From: an uncultured bacterium
GTDB taxonomy: Bacteria; Acidobacteriota; UBA890
Reading direction: 5' to 3'
DNA: 10,966 nt
Assembly (NCBI GenBank): GCA_937922775.1
Contig: CALAKE010000452.1
Coordinates: 1 to 10,966, forward strand
Part shown: positions 1 to 5,929 of the stretch, in pieces
Layout: every line of letters begins with the position of its first letter
Numbering within the stretch: the first letter of the stretch is position 1
Made by a program: the position numbers and the translations under genes
The notes under the pieces: model-generated
What the model saw: only the letters and a program-made list of their open reading frames with translations
What the model was told of the DNA's origin: nothing
The model's database searches: none

Positions 1-79
1 AGTCGTCGCCCGCGCTCCCGGCCCCACGCGCACAGGACGCGAGCAACAGTAAGCAAGTCAGCAAGACCACGCATCGCAC
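1..79 (-). CDS. Putative lipoprotein, N-terminal fragment (runs off left edge)
   Basis: Only the first 26 codons are in the window; the gene continues past base 1. Read on the minus strand from a GTG at 79, the peptide starts MRCVVLLTCLLLLASCARG, a classic lipoprotein signal: a short Arg-containing n-region, a leucine-rich core, and a lipobox Leu-Ala-Ser-Cys with the lipidated Cys at residue 16. The next residues are small or acidic (Gly, Ser, Asp). The start is uncertain: GTG codons at 70 and 115 are in frame, and no Shine-Dalgarno sequence lies at good spacing (an AAGGGG lies 16 bases before the GTG at 79). A 10-base direct repeat (cgcatcgcac at 70-79 and 106-115) puts the same GTG-CGA-TGC codons at two of the candidate starts. 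It lies 76 bases downstream of the aminopeptidase gene on the same strand, so it could be the next gene of that cluster. Function unknown; the other open minus-strand frame here gives no signal peptide. Confidence 0.55.
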   Translation of the reverse strand, partial: MRCVVLLTCLLLLASCARGAGSAGDD

Positions 80-155
80 GGACGAATGTTGGCATCCCCT
101 TGCACCGCATCGCACATGACCGAGAAGTTCGCCAGCTGCCACTGCTCGTCACTCC

Positions 156-1085
156 CTACGGATCGAGTACTGCCCCGTATTGAAGGATGAATTCGAGTAT
201 GCGGGAGGCCTCGAGCATGTCCTCGGCCATGAAGCGTATCGCATGCGCATCGATGCGCTCGAACATCGGCAGGTAGGCAAGAAGCTGGCTCGGCCTGTAG
301 CTCTTGAATCGCACTTCGATCGAGATGGGCGTCGCCGGCCGGTAGGGTTCGAATTCATCGATCCGAGACACGGCCCGCTCTGCCGTCTGGCGTATCAGAT
401 CCTGACCCGCCTGCGGCGTCATGGTCGTCGCGGCGTGGAATGAGATCGCCTGTTTCACCACAGCAGTTTCGATGTCGCCGATGATCTCGGTTGCCTCGGC
501 AGCGATGGCATCGTCACCCGAGACCATGATGACCGGCACTCCGAAATGCCCGGCGATGGCGGCATTGATGCCGGCCTCCGGGACGGACATCCCATTGATT
601 CGGACATCGGCCAGTCGTCCGCTCGACATCGTGTGGGCACGAACGCCTTCAGGGTTCGTCGTGCCGGCGTGATAGCCGATGAAGATGGCCCCGTCGAAAG
701 TCTCGTCGATGCCCTCCATCATCATCAGCGGCCGCGGCCAGGACCGCACGATACGAATGTCGTCGGGAAACATGTCGAGCAGCATGTTCTCGCCATTGCC
801 ATGCGAGTCACTGACCAGGATCTCGCCCGCCCCAGCGGCACGGGCTCCTTCAATTGCGGCAAGAACTTCTTCAGTCATGATGCGTCGGAAAGTCGAATAC
901 TCGAACCCGCTCGGTCCGAGCTGGTCACCGGTCACCGAGCCCGTCAACCCCTCCATGTCGGCGGAGATGTAGATCTTCGGACCCGCGGTCTGCGCCAGGG
1001 CGGATACAGCGGTGACCCCGAGAACCAGCACGAAAGCCAAGATCATCTGGATCGACCCAGCGACAACTAATCGAAGCATCATCAT
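156..1085 (-). CDS. Secreted M55-family metallopeptidase (DppA-like D-aminopeptidase)
   Basis: Predicted zinc D-aminopeptidase of peptidase family M55, whose model DppA of Bacillus subtilis releases N-terminal D-amino acids, especially D-Ala, from short peptides. All expected residues are visible: Asp43 and Glu45 in SADMEG, Asp93 and His95 in SDSHG, His139 in GYHA, His151 (equivalent of the proposed catalytic His115 of DppA) in AHT, and Glu170 in VPEAG. Their spacing matches DppA to within two residues. Unlike cytoplasmic DppA, it has an N-terminal signal peptide: a hydrophobic stretch at about residues 15-30 ending in Ala-Leu-Ala before Gln32, so it should act in the periplasm. The 309-residue length is family length (about 275) plus the signal. 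The start is ATG-ATG-ATG, any of which could be used; the first overlaps the TAA stop of the barrel gene by one base, implying translational coupling, with only a weak GGGGAT upstream. Its location suggests processing of peptides or cell-wall fragments in the periplasm; the substrate is inferred. Confidence 0.93.
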   Translation of the reverse strand: MMMLRLVVAGSIQMILAFVLVLGVTAVSALAQTAGPKIYISADMEGLTGSVTGDQLGPSGFEYSTFRRIMTEEVLAAIEGARAAGAGEILVSDSHGNGENMLLDMFPDDIRIVRSWPRPLMMMEGIDETFDGAIFIGYHAGTTNPEGVRAHTMSSGRLADVRINGMSVPEAGINAAIAGHFGVPVIMVSGDDAIAAEATEIIGDIETAVVKQAISFHAATTMTPQAGQDLIRQTAERAVSRIDEFEPYRPATPISIEVRFKSYRPSQLLAYLPMFERIDAHAIRFMAEDMLEASRILEFILQYGAVLDP

Positions 1086-1741
1086 TAGAAACGGATCCCC
1101 ACTGAGCCGGAGAGTTCGAGATTGTGCAGGGTCTGATCGAACTCAATCCCGAGCAGGTCCCCGACCACCGGATCGAAGAGGAAATCCTCGACCTTGAGCT
1201 TGGTGATGTGATCGCGCACCTCGGCCCTGATGCTGATGTGACTGATGTTGATTTTCAAGCCACCCCCGAAGTTGTAGCCGAGCTTGTTGATGTCACCCAG
1301 ACTGAAGGTCTCGTCGATCTGGTCGACGCTGGCCTTGAAGTCGAAGGAGTGCAGCCCCAGGCCGCCCGTCACGTAGGGGGAGATCGGCCCCGGAATGATG
1401 ATCAACACGGCATTGGCCTCGAGGTAAATGACGCGGGTGTCGATCGTGAGAAACGACTCCTGCAGGCTACCCGACAGGCCGCTCGGGCTATACACGAAGC
1501 TCCCTTCGATTCCCAGCGGATAGCCGAACCAGCCGAGCCGCGCGCCATAAAGCGGAGCATTCTTGAAGTTGGTCGACAGAGAAATGTCATCAGCGGAAAT
1601 GAGAGCTTCGAAGTCACCCCCCACCAACGCGCCAATCACGAATGAGATTTCGCTCTGAAATGCCTGTACGGGCGAAGCCGAGAAAACGACTAGTACCAGG
1701 GCCACGACCACCGCTACCGCGACCGACCGTAATGTCGACAT
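1085..1741 (-). CDS. Small outer-membrane beta-barrel protein
   Basis: 218 residues with a clear signal peptide: hydrophobic residues about 6-22 followed by Pro-Val-Gln-Ala, cleavage expected after Ala27. The mature part of about 190 residues alternates polar and hydrophobic residues in short Gly/aromatic-bounded strands, with a glycine-rich GGGL segment near residue 177 and a terminal Phe (SVGIRF), the usual C-terminal signature recognised by the BAM machinery. Size and pattern fit an eight-stranded barrel of the OmpA/OmpX-like (outer membrane protein beta-barrel) type. Specific function is not recognisable; proteins of this sort may be structural, adhesive or narrow channels. A GAGGAAAGGAAG ribosome site precedes the ATG. 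Its TAA stop shares a base with the start of the M55 aminopeptidase gene, so the two products are likely made together and may share a role in the envelope. Confidence 0.82.
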   Translation of the reverse strand: MSTLRSVAVAVVVALVLVVFSASPVQAFQSEISFVIGALVGGDFEALISADDISLSTNFKNAPLYGARLGWFGYPLGIEGSFVYSPSGLSGSLQESFLTIDTRVIYLEANAVLIIIPGPISPYVTGGLGLHSFDFKASVDQIDETFSLGDINKLGYNFGGGLKINISHISIRAEVRDHITKLKVEDFLFDPVVGDLLGIEFDQTLHNLELSGSVGIRF

Positions 1742-1762
1742 TAGCTGTTCGCTTCCTTTCCT

Positions 1763-1784
1763 CAGTTGGGTGTTGCAGCAACTG
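1763..1784 (-). repeat. Short inverted repeat just upstream of the barrel gene ribosome site
   Basis: Arms CAGTTG at 1763-1768 and CAACTG at 1779-1784 are perfect inverted repeats with a 10-base loop. On the minus-strand transcript the hairpin ends directly at the GAGGAAAGGAAG ribosome-binding region (about 1752-1763) of the barrel gene. It could stabilise or regulate this leader, but six base pairs can arise by chance. Confidence 0.3.
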
Positions 1785-1817
1785 GAGACTCGCCCCCCGA
1801 CGATCTCCTTTCACCCT

Positions 1818-2048
1818 TCAGGTCGAGAAGAACTGGAGCCACGCCAGTCTTCCCAGCTTCATGATCATCAACAGTACCGGCACTCCATGAAGGAGTAGGT
1901 CAAAGATATCCAACGGCCGCACCAGGGTCCCCGCCCGCAACATCTTGAGCTTTTCCAGGAGATGCGGCTCCGGAACAAAGGGCGCAAGGCCGAGCAAGAC
2001 AGCAACGATCACCAGGGGAATCGTCGGGATCTTGTCGAGCCACTCCAT
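1818..2048 (-). CDS. Conserved small two-helix membrane protein
   Basis: 76 residues with a strong ribosome site (GGGAGGAG at 2054-2061, five bases before the ATG). Two hydrophobic segments, about residues 9-25 and 49-65, flank a conserved-looking polar loop containing PFVPEPH (24-29 region), LEKLKML and TLVRPLDIFD. The pattern LDKIP..PL..VA.LLGLAPF.PEPHL.EKL.ML..GTL.RP.DIFDL resembles a family of very short bacterial proteins that I recall being labelled 'RND transporter' in databases; that label is from memory and is misleading, since the protein is far too small to be an RND pump. Probably an inner-membrane accessory or assembly factor. It sits between the hydrolase gene (140-base gap) and the barrel gene (76-base gap) on the same strand. 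Function unknown; that it is a real gene is well supported by the ribosome site and composition. Confidence 0.8.
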   Translation of the reverse strand: MEWLDKIPTIPLVIVAVLLGLAPFVPEPHLLEKLKMLRAGTLVRPLDIFDLLLHGVPVLLMIMKLGRLAWLQFFST

Positions 2049-2188
2049 TACTTCTCCTCCCGTCTAGTGCCGCACCTGTGCGAGAGCGAACGAACGCCGG
2101 GTTCACCACATGCGTACCAATGAGAGGATAGCGTCGTCAATGCCCCCGCCTCATTCCGCCCTGGGGAGAGTGAGTCTCGAACCGGTGC

Positions 2189-3646
2189 CTATTCCAAAGT
2201 CCGCTCGCTGATCCACGCCGTGATCAGGTCGAGGGCTGCCGGAGAGAAGGTCTCCTCGATCTGCGCATATTCGGTGGGAGACCCGGTGGTTGCGGTCTGG
2301 AATAGATGGTTCAGTCCCTCGAGCTCGACCGTGGTGACGTCGGTGTTGCCGGCTTCCAGGAGTGTACGCTCGATGACCGGCAGATTGGCCTCAGGGGGCA
2401 CCTGCAAGTCGAGCGTGCCGCCGAGAGCCAGCACCGGGCAGCTCACCTCCCGCAAAGCCTCGCGCGGATCGAATGAAAAGAAGAACCGATACCACTCGCT
2501 CGTCATCTGGGCCATCTGGCTGGCCAGCATCTGCTCGACCGCGGCGGGCTGCCGCGCCGGGTGATCCTCGGGCACGTTGGAGAGCTGCACGTTCACCAAC
2601 TCGAGGAGTGCCTCCCGCACCGCTGCCTCGTCGGCGCGATCCATGACTCGCCGCATGAGCTCTCGCTGTGCTTCCACTTGCTGCTCGATGTTGTCCTCCG
2701 GACGCCCGATCGAGCGCTGTACGGCCGCGAGCTGCATCGGCATGAGCTCGTAGCCCGAGATGGCCGTACCCGAAAGAAGCACGATGAAGGCGACGTCAGG
2801 TGAGCGCGCGGCGACCATCGGCGCGATGATGCCGCCTTCACTGTGGCCGATCAGTCCGATCTTGGCGGCATCGATCTCGGGCTGTTCCACCAGGAAACTG
2901 ATGCCCGCGAGAACATCTTCCGCGAAGTCCTCGCTGGTCAGATCCGGGCGAACGCCCGTCGAGCCGCCCATCCCGCGATCGTCAACCCGGAGAACGGCGA
3001 TGCCGTTACGCGTCAGGTGGTCGGCGATTACCAGGAATGGCTTGTGACCGAGAATCGTCTCATCGCGGTCCTGGGAGCCCGAACCGGTGATCAATATGGC
3101 GGCAGGGTGCGGCCCTTCTCCGGGCGGCAGGGTCAGGGTGCCCTCCAGTGTGTTGTTGTCGACGGGATTGGTGTAGGTGACGTCCCGGGCGTCATAGGGA
3201 AAAGGCGGACGAGGGTGCTGCGGGCGCGTCGCGCCCGCAGCCTCCTCCTCAACTCTTTCCATCTTGAATGGAAGGGTGGCCGCTCCCTGGGAAAACTCAC
3301 CTTCCGCGGACTGAAAATCCTCGGAGGGCTTACCGACCCAGTGAGCTCCCGACGGCGGCGCCGCCGTGAGAGTGAAACGAATCTCCTCGGCGGTGTAGAC
3401 AACATCTGTCACGGGCAGATCCGTGGCGCCTTGCGCCGGGATGCTGACGGTGGCTGTGTATCCATCGCCATCCGGAGTGAAGGTGACGAAAAACTCCAAC
3501 TCCCCGGTGGGCGCAATCAAAGCACCTTTCCAGTGCTCAGCCTCGGCAGCTTCGTCCTGCATGCCAGTGGCGAGAAGAGTTGAAGGTGCTGCAACCAAGG
3601 TCAACGCCAACAGGCCGATGAGGGCCCGATGTGCGGATGTCCGCAT
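2189..3646 (-). CDS. Secreted alpha/beta hydrolase (esterase / S9-S33 peptidase-like)
   Basis: 485 residues in three parts. A signal peptide covers about residues 1-27 (hydrophobic core 9-21). Residues about 38-132 form a beta-rich N-terminal domain of the kind preceding such exported hydrolases. After a Pro-rich linker (about 133-150), the alpha/beta hydrolase domain runs from about 155 to the end. Catalytic elements are visible: oxyanion-hole region GSGSQDRD (188-195), nucleophile elbow GHSEGG with Ser269, Asp413 in GGTLDLQVPP, and His447 in GLNHLF. A helical cap lies between about 298 and 392. This architecture is found in esterases such as Thermotoga EstD and in prolyl-oligopeptidase-like enzymes, so it may cleave esters or short peptides in the periplasm; the substrate cannot be told. 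The ribosome site AAAGGAGG (3655-3662), eight bases before the ATG, supports the start. It is first in the minus-strand cluster and divergent from the sigma operon. Confidence 0.92.
   Translation of the reverse strand: MRTSAHRALIGLLALTLVAAPSTLLATGMQDEAAEAEHWKGALIAPTGELEFFVTFTPDGDGYTATVSIPAQGATDLPVTDVVYTAEEIRFTLTAAPPSGAHWVGKPSEDFQSAEGEFSQGAATLPFKMERVEEEAAGATRPQHPRPPFPYDARDVTYTNPVDNNTLEGTLTLPPGEGPHPAAILITGSGSQDRDETILGHKPFLVIADHLTRNGIAVLRVDDRGMGGSTGVRPDLTSEDFAEDVLAGISFLVEQPEIDAAKIGLIGHSEGGIIAPMVAARSPDVAFIVLLSGTAISGYELMPMQLAAVQRSIGRPEDNIEQQVEAQRELMRRVMDRADEAAVREALLELVNVQLSNVPEDHPARQPAAVEQMLASQMAQMTSEWYRFFFSFDPREALREVSCPVLALGGTLDLQVPPEANLPVIERTLLEAGNTDVTTVELEGLNHLFQTATTGSPTEYAQIEETFSPAALDLITAWISERTLE
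3217..3241 (-). repeat. Strong GC hairpin inside the hydrolase coding region
   Basis: Perfect 11-base arms (GCTGCGGGCGC at 3217-3227 and GCGCCCGCAGC at 3231-3241) with a 3-base loop. It falls in codons for about residues 136-144, exactly the linker between the N-terminal domain and the catalytic domain of the hydrolase. The structure is directly visible; a function such as translational pausing between domains is speculation. Confidence 0.6.
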
Positions 3647-3654
3647 GCGGCTTG

Positions 3655-3662
3655 CCTCCTTT
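3655..3662 (-). promoter_or_regulatory. Near-consensus ribosome-binding site of the hydrolase gene
   Basis: AAAGGAGG on the minus strand, eight bases before the ATG at 3646. It fixes the hydrolase start and shows that 3647-3662 is transcribed leader of the minus-strand gene, which argues against long upstream extensions of the divergent sigma gene being real. Confidence 0.85.
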
Positions 3663-3690
3663 CACGGCAACGTGCGATGCGACCGCGGAT

Positions 3691-3712
3691 GTGGGAGCCG
3701 AACGCTCCGCAC
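3691..3712. repeat. Imperfect inverted repeat in the divergent promoter region
   Basis: GTGGGAGC (3691-3698) and GCTCCGCAC (3704-3712) pair with one bulged base around a 5-base loop CGAAC. It lies in the 210-base region between the divergent hydrolase and sigma factor genes, so it could be an operator or a leader hairpin of the hydrolase transcript. The rest of 3647-3856 holds no gene that I can support and no clear consensus promoter. Confidence 0.35.
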
Positions 3713-3856
3713 TTATTCCCTGTTTGCCACCGGCCGCCCAGATCTTCGCCGCCCCGCGAGATTTCTTCGTCGATGCGGCAGACTCTACACCCAAAAAGAT
3801 GCGGCTGTGCGCGGAATCCCCTCAACACATCGAGGGTGCCACGCGTACATAAGGGT

Positions 3857-4402
3857 GTGGAGACAATACTGAGATTGGCAATCGATACCCTGGATACTTC
3901 GGTGCAAGCTGACCCGGTCGAGCGCCTGGGGGACCTGTTCGACACCCACCAGCCACGCTTGTACCGGTTGGCGAGGCGGCTGTCGAGAGATCCCGAGGAG
4001 GCACGCGACTTGGTACAGGAGACCTTTCTCCGCGCCGCACGACGCCCAGCATCCATTCCGGAGAGTGCCAAAGGCGCCGAGGCGTGGCTCGTCCGGATTC
4101 TCGTGAACCTGTGCCGTGACCGGTGGCGGCGCTTGAAGGTACGGCGCGAGGCGCACCATCAACCCGTGTGGAGCATGGGCAACACAGCCGACCCGGAATC
4201 AGTGGCATCGGCGCGGTCAGCCGTACAGCGAGCCCTGAATCGTCTGCGCCCACGCACACGGGCCATCGTGGTCATGCACGAGATCGAGGGCCAATCCAAG
4301 GCGGAGATCGCGGAGTTTCTGGGAATGAGCGAGGTCACGGTGCGCTGGCACGTTGCCACGGGCCGCAGCAAGTTGCGCAAGGAGTTGAGCCATGGCGGCT
4401 GA
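3857..4402 (+). CDS. ECF-family RNA polymerase sigma factor
   Basis: Sigma-70 family factor of the extracytoplasmic-function type. From a GTG at 3857 it has 181 residues. Region 2 spans about 27-95: LFDTHQPRLYRLARRL, then DPEEARDLVQETFLRA (45-60), the typical core-binding motif, then AWLVRILVNLCRDRWRR (about 76-92) for -10 recognition. Region 4 spans about 126-177 with a helix-turn-helix in KAEIAEFLGMSEVTVRWHV, for -35 recognition. The frame is open back to an ATG at 3629, but that start lies inside the divergent hydrolase gene, and the extra 76 residues are Cys/Pro/Arg-rich and unlike any sigma factor. GTG 3857 leaves a normal short N-terminus; TTG 3875, preceded by GGAG at 3859-3862, is another candidate. 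Its end overlaps the next gene by 11 bases, the usual arrangement for a sigma factor with its membrane regulator. Likely responds to an envelope signal; autoregulation is probable but no promoter motif is convincing. Confidence 0.9.
   Translation: METILRLAIDTLDTSVQADPVERLGDLFDTHQPRLYRLARRLSRDPEEARDLVQETFLRAARRPASIPESAKGAEAWLVRILVNLCRDRWRRLKVRREAHHQPVWSMGNTADPESVASARSAVQRALNRLRPRTRAIVVMHEIEGQSKAEIAEFLGMSEVTVRWHVATGRSKLRKELSHGG
4379..4384 (+). promoter_or_regulatory. Ribosome-binding site of the anti-sigma-like gene
   Basis: AAGGAG located inside the end of the sigma gene, seven bases before the ATG at 4392. It decides the start of the downstream gene and indicates coupled translation. Confidence 0.8.
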
Positions 4403-5006
4403 TCGCAAAAACCTATCCGACGACGAGCTCAGAAAGCTCCTCAACCTCGGCGACCCGGCCGGCTATGGCGACGAGCCAGCCCCCGAGGAGCTCAATGCGA
4501 TGCGTCGCACCGTCCTGAACTCCATCGACACCAGCCCCGCCGCACAACCTTGGTTTTCCCGCTCGCTCACCACTGCCATGGCGACAGTCGCCGTGGCCCT
4601 CATCGCGATCTCGATCCTGCTGCAAGCCGGCCCATGGGGTGAGGTCCTCCAACCCGCTACAGGACCCGTCACTCCTGCAGAGCCCGCCCCACCTACCACA
4701 CAAGAGCCACCACCATCCCAAACCGTCGCAGCCGTCGAGGAGGTCCCCGATGTCGTCGTGACGGAACCATCTCCCGATTCCGCCGCCGAACTGCCGGCCG
4801 CTGCCGAGGAGTCAGTCGTCGCCGAGGAGCCACCCGCCCTGGCTGCCATGGAGGAATCGCAGGGTTTGGCGGCGCCGTCCGAAGGACGTCAACCCCGCAC
4901 GGTGCAGTTCACGGCCCCCGGCGGCACCCGCATCATCTGGACCCTTGATCCCGACTTCCAACTCCCCGTAAGTGAGCCCGACAGCCAGGCTCGAGGAGAA
5001 CTGTAG
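4392..5006 (+). CDS. Single-pass membrane protein, probable anti-sigma factor
   Basis: 204 residues. The cytoplasmic part (1-57) is acidic and helical (LSDDELRKLLNLG near 8-20; EELNAMRRTVLNSI near 32-45). One transmembrane helix spans about 58-78. A periplasmic Pro/Glu/Ala/Val-rich, low-complexity stretch (about 85-165) leads to a compact ending, RTVQFTAPGGTRIIWTLDP (169-187). No His-x3-Cys-x2-Cys zinc anti-sigma motif is present, so it is not a ZAS-type factor. The call rests on position directly after and overlapping an ECF sigma gene and on topology: cytoplasmic sigma-binding segment, one helix, extracellular sensor. The ending resembles that of proteins encoded beside ECF factors in Acidobacteriota, from memory. 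The gene after it starts 2 bases past its stop, so all three are one operon. The low-complexity stretch may be a spacer through the periplasm that holds the C-terminal segment near its signal. Confidence 0.72.
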   Translation: MAADRKNLSDDELRKLLNLGDPAGYGDEPAPEELNAMRRTVLNSIDTSPAAQPWFSRSLTTAMATVAVALIAISILLQAGPWGEVLQPATGPVTPAEPAPPTTQEPPPSQTVAAVEEVPDVVVTEPSPDSAAELPAAAEESVVAEEPPALAAMEESQGLAAPSEGRQPRTVQFTAPGGTRIIWTLDPDFQLPVSEPDSQARGEL

Positions 5007-5008
5007 AC

Positions 5009-5848
5009 ATGCTCAGACACATGACCCTCCGTATTGCATGCGTCCTCTTCATCGTCGCCCTAGTTCCGTCAACCGTGGCGGCCCTCCCTGTCACCAGCGC
5101 CCAGCAGGCAGGACAGGACGAGTGGGAGCCTGAACATGCGAGGGCAATCTCGTCGGAGGAGGGGCCACAGCAAGAAGTCCCTCCGGTCGAAACGAGGCTC
5201 TACCCGCTCCAGCACGTTGGTGTGGATAGCGCGTACACCTTGGCCGTGTCTGCGTGTCGGGAGAATGACGTGCGGAGTGGCACGGGATGCAATGTGGAAG
5301 TAATGAGGGAAGAAAGCACCCTCGTCGTGACCGCCATCGCAGCAATCCATGAGCGTGTCGCTTCGCTCCTCCGAGAGGTTGACATCCCCCCTCACACTCA
5401 GACTTTTCACATCGTGGTGTTGGCTGCAACCAACTCTCCCTCCGCGCCTTCCGCCCTTCCGCCGGGCGCGCAACAAGCGGTGGAGGACATCAGGGCCTTT
5501 CTTCCCTACGATGGCTTCCGCGTCCTCGACACCGGTTGGCTCAAGACCGCCCGCCAGGGGCATACGACGCTGACCGGCCCAACCGGCTTCGAGGTGGGCC
5601 TGCGTTTTCGTGGTAATCCGAGATCTGACGAGCCCATACTGGTGGAGGCTTTCGAGATGAACCTACGAGAGGAGAGCTATTCGCCGAATGGTGAGCTCAT
5701 GAGGAGCCATCGGTTGATTGTTGAAACCTCCTTCAGCATGGACGTCGGCGAAACCGTGGTCGTGGGCACCTCCAAGCTCAACGGCGAGAACGAGCCAACA
5801 GCGTTGGTCATCCTCTTGACGGCGCTCGAGCCGGAGGACACGCGGTAG
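5009..5848 (+). CDS. Exported protein with secretin N-like domain and secretin-like beta region
   Basis: 279 residues with a signal peptide (hydrophobic about 8-24, cleavage near Ala24-Ala25). Residues about 62-128 (YPLQHVGVD... VEVMREESTLVVTAIAAIHERVASLLREVDIPP) match the pattern of secretin N0/N1/NolW-type domains, where a beta strand and a 'Leu-Val-Val-Thr' strand precede a helix and 'Asp-Ile-Pro-Pro'. A Cys83-Cys94 pair in it could form a disulfide. Residues about 130-274 resemble the beta region after such domains; MDVGETVVVGTSKL (244-257) parallels the 'dGqTvvlGGLi' strand of type II/IV pilus secretins. It is much shorter than a real secretin (500 residues or more) and lacks an obvious pore, so it may be a soluble or outer-membrane-associated relative. 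Ribosome site GAGGAG (4993-4998), ten bases upstream of ATG 5009; ATG 5021 is an alternative. As the last gene of the sigma/anti-sigma operon it could be the envelope sensor or effector. Homology is inferred from pattern only. Confidence 0.7.
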   Translation: MLRHMTLRIACVLFIVALVPSTVAALPVTSAQQAGQDEWEPEHARAISSEEGPQQEVPPVETRLYPLQHVGVDSAYTLAVSACRENDVRSGTGCNVEVMREESTLVVTAIAAIHERVASLLREVDIPPHTQTFHIVVLAATNSPSAPSALPPGAQQAVEDIRAFLPYDGFRVLDTGWLKTARQGHTTLTGPTGFEVGLRFRGNPRSDEPILVEAFEMNLREESYSPNGELMRSHRLIVETSFSMDVGETVVVGTSKLNGENEPTALVILLTALEPEDTR

Positions 5849-5929
5849 CGGCTTTGTCGATAGGCCAGAGGGTGCTCGGTTCTATCCGTTCCGTCACCAT
5901 CGGCAACCACATATCCAGGCATTAGAGCC

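Noticed and set aside
546..1070. 174-codon plus-strand open frame opposite the M55 gene
   Set aside because: No domain or signal, and the M55 frame has all active-site residues.
1124..1645. 173-codon plus-strand open frame opposite the barrel gene
   Set aside because: Acidic, Val-rich antisense translation with no domain; the opposite frame has a signal peptide, ribosome site and barrel pattern.
2843..3583. 246-codon plus-strand open frame opposite the hydrolase
   Set aside because: Arg/Gly-rich translation without any recognisable domain, entirely antisense to a gene with intact catalytic motifs; expected in GC-rich DNA.
3822..3851. Possible sigma-70 promoter TCAACA - 18 bases - TACATA before the sigma gene
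   Set aside because: Only four and three of six consensus matches; it would also place the transcript start at the GTG codon. Not strong enough to annotate.
3629..3856. N-terminal extension of the sigma factor from ATG 3629
   Set aside because: It would overlap the divergent hydrolase start and its ribosome site, and the 76 extra residues are unlike any sigma factor.
5069..5563. 164-codon minus-strand open frame opposite the secretin-like gene
   Set aside because: No ribosome site or domain; the plus-strand gene has a signal peptide and operon spacing.
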